A stretch of DNA of 6,411 nt from Bacillota bacterium (GCA_023456995.1 JAEWNU010000281.1:1-6411); one strand, 5' to 3'; counted from the first letter of the stretch, positions 1-6,389 are shown. The notes: generated from the letters alone by a model not told the origin. Numbers and translations: made by a program.

Positions 1-84
1 GCTCAGGTCCTCGATATAGAGGCCAAAGGTGCCATTAACACCCGAGAGAAGCTGTTGGATTTCCTGCTGGGGGATTTTTTTCAT
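1..84 (-). CDS. Partial N-terminus, probable beta-lactamase-fold serine hydrolase
   Basis: An ATG at 84-82 on the minus strand opens a frame that stays open for 28 codons to the window edge. A strong ribosome binding site (AAGGAGGA, complement of 91-98) lies 6 bases before the ATG. The visible peptide starts MKKIPQQEIQQLL and continues SGVNGTFGLYIEDLS. The pattern of a short amphipathic helix followed by G-T-F-G-L-Y-I-x-D-L resembles the first beta strand of class A beta-lactamase-like serine hydrolases, where a 'G.vGvyv.dl.tGe' stretch precedes the catalytic SxxK. The catalytic residues lie outside the window, so the assignment rests on this one short stretch. No signal peptide is evident. 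The gene starts 58 bp after the deacylase stop with no terminator between, so the two are probably co-transcribed. The reality of the gene is well supported; the family call is moderate. Confidence 0.6.
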   Translation of the reverse strand, partial: MKKIPQQEIQQLLSGVNGTFGLYIEDLS

Positions 85-142
85 GACAATTCCTCCTTAA
101 GATGAATGATGAAGGGGATGCCTGCTACGACTGACAGGGAAA

Positions 143-1729
143 TTAATGAAGCAGCACCGATCCGGGACGGTTTCCTGTCTCTGCACCGTTTTCCAAAACA
201 GGCACGCCCCTGACCAGCACATGCAGGATTCCCTTTGGCTGGATCACGGGATCTAGATAGGTGCAGCAATCGACAATCTCATTCCAGTTGAAAATGGTTA
301 GATCAGCGACTTTCCCGACCTCAAGTACGCCGCGATCTGACAGTCCTAAGATTTTTGCGGGCAAACCGGTGGCTTTGTAGACCGCCTGTTCCGGCGTGAG
401 AAGCTGCTGCTCGCGCACCGTCTGAAAAAAGCGTGGGAACGTTCCGAAACTGCGTGGATGAAGGCGATTGCTTCGGGTCTGCTCGTCGTAATCGTAGCTG
501 CAGCCGTCACTGGCGACCGCAATGTTCAGGTCGCGCATAATGGTGTTGACGTCCTTCTGGTCCATCGAAAAATAGATGCAGTTGACTGCGCCGCTGCACT
601 CCGAAAGCAACCGGGCCGCCTGCTGCGGCGCAGTCGTCTGCTGCTCCACAGCAAGCTGTGCAAGAGTTTTACCCTCCACGTCGCGGCGCACACCATGGGT
701 CGAAACAATCATAACGCAGTCTGCGCCTCCGCGCCGTTCCATCTCTGCCTCAATGTCGTCAAGCAGCTGCTGCGACGGTGGCTGTAACCGCTCAATCAGC
801 GCGTGAACGCCGCCGTCAAGAGCCCAACCAGGTACCAATGCCGAAAGTCCGGTGGAACTTGCGGGGTAGGGGTATTGATCACAGGTAACCTGCACGCCGT
901 CTTGGCGAGCGCGCTCTATTTTCCCCAGCAACTCACTGGAACGACCCCACTGCTGCTTTCCCATCAATTTAAGATGCGAAATTTGCAGACGTACACCCGA
1001 TAGCCTAGCAATGTTGAGCATCTCATCGGCCGCCTGAAATACACGAGGACCCTCGTTGCGCATATGCACCGACAGAATTGCATCATGACGCCGCAGCACC
1101 TTGGCCAGTGCGACCAACTCCTCCTGATGGGAAAAGCTGCTCGGTGGATAGATTAACCCCAGCGACATGCCAAATGCGCCCATCGAAAGCTCCCGGTCAA
1201 GAACCTCTTCCATTTGATGAAGCTGTTCTTTGGTAGGCGGCTCCATGCCAAACCCCATGACTGAGCCGCGCAGTGTGCCGTGCCCGATCAAGGCACCGTA
1301 GTTAATGCAGGGCGCACTGCGTCTGATATGCGCGGCGTACTGCTCGGTATTATAATCCGTTAGCGGAATCGGCTCAGCAGAGTTGGGCACCATAGCATAG
1401 TAAAAATCGCAGATTTGCTGATAAAGCATGTCGTTCAACGGAAACGATGAAATTCCGCAGTTTCCAACAATCTCGGTCGTCACGCCTTGAAACAGTTTGC
1501 TACGTGGACGTGTTTGCCGATTAAACGGAACTAACTCAGAATGGGTGTGAATATCGATAAAGCCCGGCGCTGCAATATTTCCGTTTAGGAAAAGTTCGCG
1601 AGCGGCAGGGGCGTTAATCTTCGAGGCGATTTCCTGAATGATGCCATCGGATACAGCAATATCTCCGTTAAAAGAATCGGTGCACTTTCCGTCGATAATC
1701 CGTGCATCCCGTAAAATCAGATCATACAT
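143..1729 (-). CDS. N-acyl-D-amino-acid deacylase (D-aminoacylase), zinc amidohydrolase family
   Basis: A 528-residue cytoplasmic enzyme expected to hydrolyse N-acyl-D-amino acids to a carboxylate and a free D-amino acid. The N-terminal part (1-55) and C-terminal part (about 465-528, including EVGKVADLTIFN) form the small beta domain of the amidohydrolase superfamily around a TIM barrel. The D-aminoacylase metal ligands appear in order: H61 and H63 in GFIDIHTHSE, C91 in GVTTEIVGNCGIS (the bridging cysteine typical of this subfamily), H222 in SVHMRNEG, H252 in QISHLK, and the catalytic aspartate D408 in ASDG. The HPRSFGTFPRFF stretch (424-435) is also characteristic. Length fits the family (about 480-540). 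There is no signal peptide. The ATG at 1729-1727 is preceded by a modest AAAGGA site, and the gene is transcribed away from the regulator. The exact side chain and acyl group cannot be read from sequence; N-acyl-D-glutamate or other N-acyl amino acids are possible. Confidence 0.93.
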   Translation of the reverse strand: MYDLILRDARIIDGKCTDSFNGDIAVSDGIIQEIASKINAPAARELFLNGNIAAPGFIDIHTHSELVPFNRQTRPRSKLFQGVTTEIVGNCGISSFPLNDMLYQQICDFYYAMVPNSAEPIPLTDYNTEQYAAHIRRSAPCINYGALIGHGTLRGSVMGFGMEPPTKEQLHQMEEVLDRELSMGAFGMSLGLIYPPSSFSHQEELVALAKVLRRHDAILSVHMRNEGPRVFQAADEMLNIARLSGVRLQISHLKLMGKQQWGRSSELLGKIERARQDGVQVTCDQYPYPASSTGLSALVPGWALDGGVHALIERLQPPSQQLLDDIEAEMERRGGADCVMIVSTHGVRRDVEGKTLAQLAVEQQTTAPQQAARLLSECSGAVNCIYFSMDQKDVNTIMRDLNIAVASDGCSYDYDEQTRSNRLHPRSFGTFPRFFQTVREQQLLTPEQAVYKATGLPAKILGLSDRGVLEVGKVADLTIFNWNEIVDCCTYLDPVIQPKGILHVLVRGVPVLENGAETGNRPGSVLLH

Positions 1730-1782
1730 AACGGTTTCCTTTCCGGCTGTCGTCGTTTAGAAGCGATCCGGCCTATCTGGAA

Positions 1783-1809
1783 ATTATAATAGCACGTTCC
1801 CAGTGGCAA
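1783..1809 (-). promoter_or_regulatory. Probable leftward promoter for the deacylase unit
   Basis: Read on the minus strand, 1794-1783 is TGCTATTATAAT. This contains a TGn extended -10 followed by TATTAT, and an overlapping perfect TATAAT at 1788-1783. A -35-like TTGCCA lies at 1809-1804, but its 15-bp spacer to TATAAT is short, so the extended -10 may carry most of the strength. The start of transcription would fall near 1776, giving a leader of about 48 bases before the ATG at 1729. This is the only convincing leftward promoter in the divergent gap. Confidence 0.5.
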
Positions 1810-1832
1810 ATCTACAGTTTCTTTTAAAAAAA

Positions 1833-1848
1833 TGAAAAATATTTTTCA
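1833..1848. promoter_or_regulatory. Palindromic operator candidate, site 1
   Basis: TGAAAAATATTTTTCA is a perfect 16-bp palindrome lying upstream of the predicted leftward promoter, centred about 64 bp before its start. It shares outer arms TGAAAA/TTTTCA and total length with site 2 at 1938-1953. The likely ligand is the adjacent RpiR-family protein, a family that binds inverted repeats as a dimer, often near its own gene. Binding by this protein is an inference. Confidence 0.55.
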
Positions 1849-1937
1849 ATTCAGTGATGCTATCTTTACGATTATGCATAATAAATGCCATAAAAACTAA
1901 AGTAATTAATTATTTGTTCTTTATAGGTTAAAACATA

Positions 1938-1953
1938 TGAAAATAAATTTTCA
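1938..1953. promoter_or_regulatory. Palindromic operator candidate, site 2
   Basis: TGAAAATAAATTTTCA is a 16-bp inverted repeat with 7-bp perfect arms and a central AA. It ends 7 bp before the -35 box of the regulator promoter and overlaps the A/T-rich stretch where an UP element would lie. It is the second copy of the motif at 1833-1848, with the centres 105 bp apart. Its placement suits autoregulation of the regulator operon. Confidence 0.55.
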
Positions 1954-1960
1954 AAATTTA

Positions 1961-1989
1961 TTGACAAAGACTCTGTGCTTCGCTATGAT
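1961..1989 (+). promoter_or_regulatory. Sigma-A promoter of the regulator operon
   Basis: A perfect -35 TTGACA (1961-1966) is followed after exactly 17 bp by TATGAT (1984-1989), which matches the TATAAT consensus at five of six positions. The transcription start is predicted near 1996. That leaves a leader of only about 17 bases, nearly all of it the ribosome binding site AAAGGGGGA (1998-2006) before the ATG at 2013. So short a leader leaves no room for a riboswitch or attenuator, which points to protein control at the promoter. Confidence 0.88.
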
Positions 1990-2012
1990 GAAATCATAAA
2001 GGGGGATGCCCA

Positions 2013-2858
2013 ATGGAAGGGAATATTTTGTCGATTATTGAGGATAAGTATGAAAGCTTTTCAAAAACAAACAAGCAGCTGGCTAATTATATCCGCGAGC
2101 ACGCCAACACTGCAGCATTTCTCTCAATTAAGGAGATGGAAGCCGTTTCTGGCGTTAGCGTTGCAAGTATCAGCCGTTTTGTAAAAGAGATCGGCTTTCA
2201 GGGATATGCCGATTTTCAGAAGCACCTCGCAGGAATGCTGCTGAAAAACGTAACCCCCATGCAGGAGATCAAGGATTCAATCACCCGCCACAGCGAGGGC
2301 GGTACATTAAAAACGCTGATTGAAGCTAATCAGCGCACGCTAGCTTTCTTATACAGCGAAGACTTGCAAAAAAACTTTGACGCAACGATTGAGCGCGTCA
2401 AAAATTTGCAGGGAAAGCTTTATATCACGGCATCACGCTCCTCGTTTTGCGTCGCCTATTTTCTGCACTTCATGCTTAAAGGTTTTATGCCAAACGTCGA
2501 ACTGCTGGTTGATGACCACAACGATATTTCCAACCGGCTTCTTTATGTGACACCGAATGACATGCTGATTGCAATCAGCTATTCCCGCTATACTCGAATT
2601 TCTTATGAGCTCGCATCTTTTTTTCGCGAGCTGGGCTGCTGCGTTGTTTCTATTACCGATAGCTATCAGTCGCCCGTCGCACTTTGCTCAAATTTTGTTT
2701 TGCTTGGCAAAAACATAGACGGTGCATACGCCTTTGCCGGCGCCATGACCCTCGCCAACAGTCTGGTGACAGCACTCGGGCAAATAGACAGCGAACAGAC
2801 GCTACAGCAGATGAAGCGTCAGGATATGATTGCCCTCGCGCAGAATCTCTACCTTTAA
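2013..2858 (+). CDS. RpiR/MurR-family transcriptional regulator (HTH plus SIS domain)
   Basis: A 281-residue DNA-binding regulator. Residues 1-77 form the RpiR-type N-terminal domain, with the helix-turn-helix at about 38-60 (SIKEMEAVSGVSVASISRF, then VKEIGFQGYADFQ). Residues about 125-235 form a SIS sugar-isomerase-like ligand domain. The SIS loops differ from phosphosugar-binding members: the first reads TASRSS (139-144) where GxGxS is usual, and the second reads SYSRYT (189-194) where SxSGxT is usual, so the ligand may not be a phosphosugar. Strand-helix alternation after this (CCVVSITDSYQSPVALCSNFVLL) is typical. The ATG is fixed by AAAGGGGGA at 1998-2006 and by the short leader. The gene diverges from the deacylase and leads the transporter-amidase group, so it is the obvious local regulator and probably binds the palindromes at 1833-1848 and 1938-1953. 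Whether it represses or activates cannot be told from the sequence. Confidence 0.93.
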   Translation: MEGNILSIIEDKYESFSKTNKQLANYIREHANTAAFLSIKEMEAVSGVSVASISRFVKEIGFQGYADFQKHLAGMLLKNVTPMQEIKDSITRHSEGGTLKTLIEANQRTLAFLYSEDLQKNFDATIERVKNLQGKLYITASRSSFCVAYFLHFMLKGFMPNVELLVDDHNDISNRLLYVTPNDMLIAISYSRYTRISYELASFFRELGCCVVSITDSYQSPVALCSNFVLLGKNIDGAYAFAGAMTLANSLVTALGQIDSEQTLQQMKRQDMIALAQNLYL

Positions 2859-2869
2859 GGTCATCTCAT

Positions 2870-2918
2870 ACCATCTAAAAACAGTTATAGACGTACGATA
2901 TAACAGCTTTTGGATGGT
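2870..2918. repeat. 20-bp-arm inverted repeat between regulator and transporter genes
   Basis: The left arm (2870-2889, starting ACCATC) and right arm (2899-2918, ending GATGGT) match at 17 of 20 positions when one is reversed and complemented, around a 9-base loop, GACGTACGA. In RNA one of the three mismatches becomes a G-U pair. No T-run follows, so it is not an ordinary intrinsic terminator. It starts 11 bases after the regulator stop and ends 44 bases before the transporter ATG. It could be an mRNA stabiliser or processing site within an operon, or an operator for a second protein. No convincing promoter was found in this gap. Confidence 0.7.
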
Positions 2919-2962
2919 TGGGGATATATTACAAAGGCAATTAGTTAGAAGGAGGAAACGCT

Positions 2963-4267
2963 ATGATTTTTGGGTTACCTGCAATCCTGGGATTTCTACC
3001 GCTGGTACTTTACATCATTTTGATGCTTAAAGGCAAAGATATGAATCTTTCGGTTTTAGTCTGCGTTCTTCTTGGCGCTATTATGACTGGAGAGTCTATT
3101 CTTGGATTTGGCGCAACACTGCAAAAGTCGCTCAGTTCATTCCTGTCGCTGATCGGTTTTATCATCGTTCTAGGCGCTGGCCTCGGTGAGGTGCTTACCC
3201 GCACCAAGGTAGCACATAACATTGTCCATTTTGTTATTAAAAAGACTAAGCTTAAGACCAAGAAACAGGCCATTCTTGTTTCGATGATCACCTGTACGAC
3301 GCTGGTATCAATGCTCGGCACCCTCGCTGGTTCGAATGCGATCATCGCCCCAATCCTGATCCCGATTGTTGCCAGTCTGGGACTGACCCCCGCGACGCTG
3401 GGTGTCATCTTTCATGGTGCAGGCGCAACCGGCCTGTACATCGGCCCGTTTGTTCCACCCGTTGCAACCATCATGGGTCTGACCGGTCTTACTTACAGCG
3501 AATATATGCTTAACGCAGGTATTCCGCTGGCGATCATCGTCTGGGGCAGTACTTTCTTCATTGCCTGTCGTACCCAGAAGCTCACTGAAGGCAAGGAGTC
3601 TTACAGCGCTGCCGATGCCGCTGCCGAAGAGTTTGAAGCCACACCCCAGATTAACCGCGCAACAATTGCGTTCATCGCCACGATGGCGGTCATGCTGGCC
3701 TACGGCATCTTCGCTAAGGCGGGTGCTTCCTATGCGATCGTCGTAATGCTAACTGCCGCGCTCGTTACTGGTTTTGCCTCTGGCATGAGCATTACCGACT
3801 CGATTAAGACACTGGTTCAGGGCAGCTCTAAAATGTACTGGATGTTCTTTATGTTTGTCCTGTTCGATCCCTTCCTCAACTACGTTGCCGCTTCGGGTGC
3901 ATTTGATGCACTTGCCGGTTACATGCAGCCCCTGATCGACGCAGGCGGCGTGGTTGCGTTCCTGATGATTGCTACCCTCATCGGCGTGTTCGGCATTTCA
4001 GGTGCCGGCGTTGCACAGGCGCAGATCACCCACGAACTGTTCCTGCCGCTGGTTACCCTTATGGACGTCAAGATGGGTATTTGGGCGTTGGTCGTGCTGG
4101 TTTCCTGCCAGGTCACCTTCTTCGTCACGCCTACCGTCGACATGGTCGGCAGCATGGGCTTGGCCCGTTCGAACAATATTAAGGCGATGCTCAAGAACGG
4201 CTGGTGCCTGACCGTTATTACCTTCCTATATGTTTTGATTCGCGCGTTAATCTACACAATGGGATAA
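2963..4267 (+). CDS. Multi-pass membrane transporter, ion-transporter superfamily (NhaC/GntP/DcuC-like)
   Basis: A 434-residue, strongly hydrophobic inner-membrane protein with about ten to twelve membrane segments. Clear ones fall near 4-22, 28-47, 58-76, 104-122, 126-140, 184-202, 233-250, 256-275, 290-308, 328-346, 372-389 and 413-431. A polar loop at about 203-231 separates two halves. Each half carries a glycine/proline-rich helix-breaking stretch as in this superfamily: TLAGSNAIIAPILIPI and GPFVPPVATIMG in the first, GISGAGVAQAQ and TPTVDMVGSMGL in the second. Database labels for such proteins tend to be 'Na+/H+ antiporter' or 'gluconate/dicarboxylate permease'. Setting here, next to cytoplasmic amidases, suggests cation-coupled uptake of an organic acid, probably an N-acyl amino acid or amide. 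The ATG follows AAGGAGG (2949-2955) at good spacing. The nitrilase-type gene starts 24 bp after the stop. The family call is moderate and the substrate unknown. Confidence 0.8.
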   Translation: MIFGLPAILGFLPLVLYIILMLKGKDMNLSVLVCVLLGAIMTGESILGFGATLQKSLSSFLSLIGFIIVLGAGLGEVLTRTKVAHNIVHFVIKKTKLKTKKQAILVSMITCTTLVSMLGTLAGSNAIIAPILIPIVASLGLTPATLGVIFHGAGATGLYIGPFVPPVATIMGLTGLTYSEYMLNAGIPLAIIVWGSTFFIACRTQKLTEGKESYSAADAAAEEFEATPQINRATIAFIATMAVMLAYGIFAKAGASYAIVVMLTAALVTGFASGMSITDSIKTLVQGSSKMYWMFFMFVLFDPFLNYVAASGAFDALAGYMQPLIDAGGVVAFLMIATLIGVFGISGAGVAQAQITHELFLPLVTLMDVKMGIWALVVLVSCQVTFFVTPTVDMVGSMGLARSNNIKAMLKNGWCLTVITFLYVLIRALIYTMG

Positions 4268-4291
4268 CATGACAGAAAGGAAGCGGATATC

Positions 4292-5119
4292 ATGGTAAAC
4301 TTCGCACTTTTGCAGACAGATATCAAATTCTGCAATCCAGAGTACAACTTTAAGCGCGCTCGGGAAATGTTTGCTGAAGCGATGGCAAAGACCCCGTGCC
4401 CAGATGTTGTAGTCCTGCCCGAGGACTGGAGCTACGGCTTCTCCGACGAGATGTATCACAATATGGAGAAGTATGTGGAGCCGGAAAACGGGCCTTCTGT
4501 CACGGTGCTCTGTGAGCTTGCCCGTCAGTATCAGGTCTGGGTCGTCGCCGGGTCAATTGCAACGCTGCACAACGATGGCGCTATGCGCAACACCACTTTT
4601 TTGATTGACCGAGAAGGAAAGATCGTCGGTGATTACAGCAAGATGCATCTGTACAGCGATATGGATGAGGATTGCAAGCTCAAGCACGGAACGAAGATGG
4701 ATGTCTTCAACACCGAGATTGGCCGATTTGGCCTAATGATCTGTTATGACATCCGTTTTTGCGAGCTGGCGCGCAGCTATGCGGTCGCTGGTGCGCAAGC
4801 GGTCATCGTGACCTCTGATTTCCCGAATCCGCGTGTCAACCACTGGAGAACACTGCTAACTGCGCGTGCCATTGAAAATCAGATGTTCATCATTGCGTGC
4901 AACCGTGTGGGCGAAAGCCCGATGGGTACCTACTGCGGTCACTCAATCATGATTGACCCATGGGGCGAGATTATCGCCGAGGGTGGAGATCAGGAAGAGA
5001 TCATCTGCGGCTCAGTGGATTTTGCAAAGATCGACGAAATTCGAAACACAATTCATATGTTCCGGGATAGGCGCCCCGAAACCTATGCCTCGGGCGTTCT
5101 CGTCAAACCGCTTAGGTAA
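4292..5119 (+). CDS. Carbon-nitrogen hydrolase, nitrilase superfamily (omega-amidase-like)
   Basis: A 275-residue cytoplasmic amidase of usual family length. The Glu-Lys-Cys triad is intact: E44 in VVLPEDWSYGF, K117 in DYSKMHLY and the nucleophile C151 in MICYDIRF. Further family blocks are VVAGSIA (84-90), HWRTLLTARAIENQMFIIACNRVG (184-207), HSIMIDPWGE (217-226) and RDRRPETY (258-265). These place it near the omega-amidase/NIT2 and N-carbamoyl-amino-acid hydrolase branches rather than true nitrilases. The expected reaction is hydrolysis of a carboxamide or carbamoyl group to a carboxylate with release of ammonia (plus carbon dioxide for carbamoyl substrates). The ATG at 4292 has AGGAAG at 4278-4283. 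The 24-bp gap after the transporter implies co-transcription. An intrinsic terminator follows 12 bp after the stop. Exact substrate is not readable. Confidence 0.92.
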   Translation: MVNFALLQTDIKFCNPEYNFKRAREMFAEAMAKTPCPDVVVLPEDWSYGFSDEMYHNMEKYVEPENGPSVTVLCELARQYQVWVVAGSIATLHNDGAMRNTTFLIDREGKIVGDYSKMHLYSDMDEDCKLKHGTKMDVFNTEIGRFGLMICYDIRFCELARSYAVAGAQAVIVTSDFPNPRVNHWRTLLTARAIENQMFIIACNRVGESPMGTYCGHSIMIDPWGEIIAEGGDQEEIICGSVDFAKIDEIRNTIHMFRDRRPETYASGVLVKPLR

Positions 5120-5130
5120 ATAAAACAGGA

Positions 5131-5162
5131 GGGGACTTTTGCATCTGCAAAGTCCCCTTTTT
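5131..5162 (+). terminator. Intrinsic terminator between the amidase and M20 genes
   Basis: GGGGACTTTTGC (5131-5142) pairs with GCAAAGTCCCC (5147-5157), with one bulged T and a four-base ATCT loop, and is followed at once by five T residues (5158-5162). It has the GC-rich stem base and T-tract of a rho-independent terminator. The T-tract touches the ribosome binding site of the next gene, so the M20 gene depends on read-through unless it has a promoter inside the amidase gene. The short T-tract suggests that stopping may be partial. Confidence 0.85.
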
Positions 5163-5169
5163 AGAGGAG
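5163..5169 (+). promoter_or_regulatory. Ribosome binding site that fixes a TTG start
   Basis: AGAGGAG lies 10 bases before TTG at 5180. An in-frame stop (TAG, 5162-5164) leaves no ATG, GTG or TTG upstream, and the next in-frame ATG is at codon 17, within the sequence before the conserved HENPE block. The TTG is therefore the best start for the M20 gene. Confidence 0.7.
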
Positions 5170-5179
5170 TAAGATCAAG

Positions 5180-6343
5180 TTGGAGAATCTATTGCAAGAG
5201 GTGATCGCCGAAATTCTGCCGAAGGCGATGGCGCTTCGGTGGTGCGTTCATGAAAATCCCGAAATCGGCAATCAGGAATTTGAAACAACCAACCGCCTAG
5301 ATCAGTTTTTTCAGGCGGAGGGGCTCACTTTCCGAAGATTTGAAAAGCTGACCGGCGGAACGGTTCTGATCGATGCAAATGCCGAAAGAACCGTCTGCTT
5401 CCGAGCAGACATTGACGCGCTGACCATCGTTGAACAGACCGGCTGCGCACATGCTTCCAAGCGAGAGGGAATGATGCACGCTTGCGGGCATGATATGCAT
5501 CTGGGCATTGCTGCGGGGCTTGCGTTGGTGCTTTACCGCCTGCGCACACACCTAAAATGCAATGTTCTGATCCTATTCCAGCCTGCGGAAGAGCAAAACC
5601 CCGTGGGTGGGGCAAAGCCGGTGATCAACACCGGAATCTTTAAACATTATGGGGTGGACGGCATCTACGGACTGCACCTGTGGCCGTCGCTTCCCGTTGG
5701 AACCATCGGCGTCAAAACCGGTGTCCAGATGGGCGCTTCGGATAAGTTTAGTGTTGATCTCTACGGCAAGAGTGCTCATGCGGCGGAGCCTTATAAGGGC
5801 GTGGATGCGATTTCAATCGGTGCTGATCTAGTTAACGCACTGGTGCATAAGCTGCGTCGGGAGATTGATCCCTTTGAAACTTGTTTGGTAACGATTGGCG
5901 AGATGCGCTCTTTTGGGCGATATAATATTCTTTGCGACCATGTCTTGCTCGAGGGCACCATACGCTCGGTGACCGACGAAGCCAGAACGAAAATCAAGCG
6001 CAGAATCCGTGAGCTTGCGGACGGTATTGCCCAGAGCTATGGCGGACGTGCCAAGGTAGAAATCGCCGATGGCTATGGCCTTGTCGTAAATCACTCGGAA
6101 CAGACACTGGATTTTATTTGTTCCGCCAAAAAGACGCTGGGAGAAAGCTATGTTCTAACCGATATTCCCGTAAGTCTCATCGGCGAGGACTTTTCATTTT
6201 ACTCGCAGGTGCTGCCTGCTACCTACTTCTTCCTTGGCTGTGGAAGTGAATATCCACTGCATAATGCGCAGTTTCTTCCAGACGAACGTGTTTTGCCTAC
6301 GGCATTAATAATTATGGGGAACTTTTTACTCAAGCTGGATTAA
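5180..6343 (+). CDS. M20-family zinc amidohydrolase (M20D aminoacylase/hippurate-hydrolase type)
   Basis: A 387-residue cytoplasmic metallohydrolase that splits N-acyl or aminoacyl amide bonds. The order of blocks is typical: HENPEIGNQEFET (24-36), FRADIDAL (74-81), HACGHDMHLGIAAGLA (100-115), FQPAEE (133-138), GLHLWPSLPVG (164-174), a dimerisation 'lid' domain at about 185-295 with GKSAHAAEPYKGVDA (196-210), IGEDFSFY (334-341) and HNAQFLPDE (361-369). Predicted dinuclear metal ligands are C102, H104, E138, H166 and H361, with E137 as likely general base and H200 from the lid. The subgroup includes hippurate hydrolase, N-acetyl-diaminopimelate deacetylase and IAA-amino-acid hydrolases; sequence alone does not separate these. 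Translation starts at TTG with AGAGGAG upstream. The gene is last of the visible plus-strand group but separated by a terminator, implying lower or conditional expression. Its job fits a second deacylase beside the D-specific enzyme. Confidence 0.93.
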   Translation: MENLLQEVIAEILPKAMALRWCVHENPEIGNQEFETTNRLDQFFQAEGLTFRRFEKLTGGTVLIDANAERTVCFRADIDALTIVEQTGCAHASKREGMMHACGHDMHLGIAAGLALVLYRLRTHLKCNVLILFQPAEEQNPVGGAKPVINTGIFKHYGVDGIYGLHLWPSLPVGTIGVKTGVQMGASDKFSVDLYGKSAHAAEPYKGVDAISIGADLVNALVHKLRREIDPFETCLVTIGEMRSFGRYNILCDHVLLEGTIRSVTDEARTKIKRRIRELADGIAQSYGGRAKVEIADGYGLVVNHSEQTLDFICSAKKTLGESYVLTDIPVSLIGEDFSFYSQVLPATYFFLGCGSEYPLHNAQFLPDERVLPTALIIMGNFLLKLD

Positions 6344-6389
6344 AAAATGGATACTTTTAAAAGGTATCTGTCTAAGAATAAGGATAAAA

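Noticed and set aside
458..787. Plus-strand open frames inside the deacylase gene (also 576-806 and 803-1003)
   Set aside because: They lie antisense to a gene with an intact active site, resemble no family and have no ribosome binding site; they are by-products of coding bias.
1903..1912. TAATTAATTA palindrome in the divergent gap
   Set aside because: A ten-base A/T-only palindrome in a very AT-rich stretch has little weight by itself.
2051..2063. TGAAAGCTTTTCA near the start of the regulator gene, resembling the operator arms
   Set aside because: The arm spacing is 3 rather than 6 for TGAAA/TTTCA, and the bases encode part of the N-terminal domain; probably chance.
3010..3408. 132-codon minus-strand frame within the transporter gene
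   Set aside because: It is fully antisense to conserved membrane segments and has no recognisable domain.
5139..5204. Possible 21-codon leader frame starting TTG within the terminator hairpin, 6 bases after AGGAGG (5127-5132), overlapping the M20 start
   Set aside because: The Shine-Dalgarno-like bases are explained by the terminator stem, the peptide has no run of regulatory codons, and the TTG lies inside the stem.
6350..6368. Small hairpin GATAC/GTATC after the M20 gene as a terminator
   Set aside because: The stem is only about 5 bp and AT-rich, and no T-tract follows; it does not support termination.
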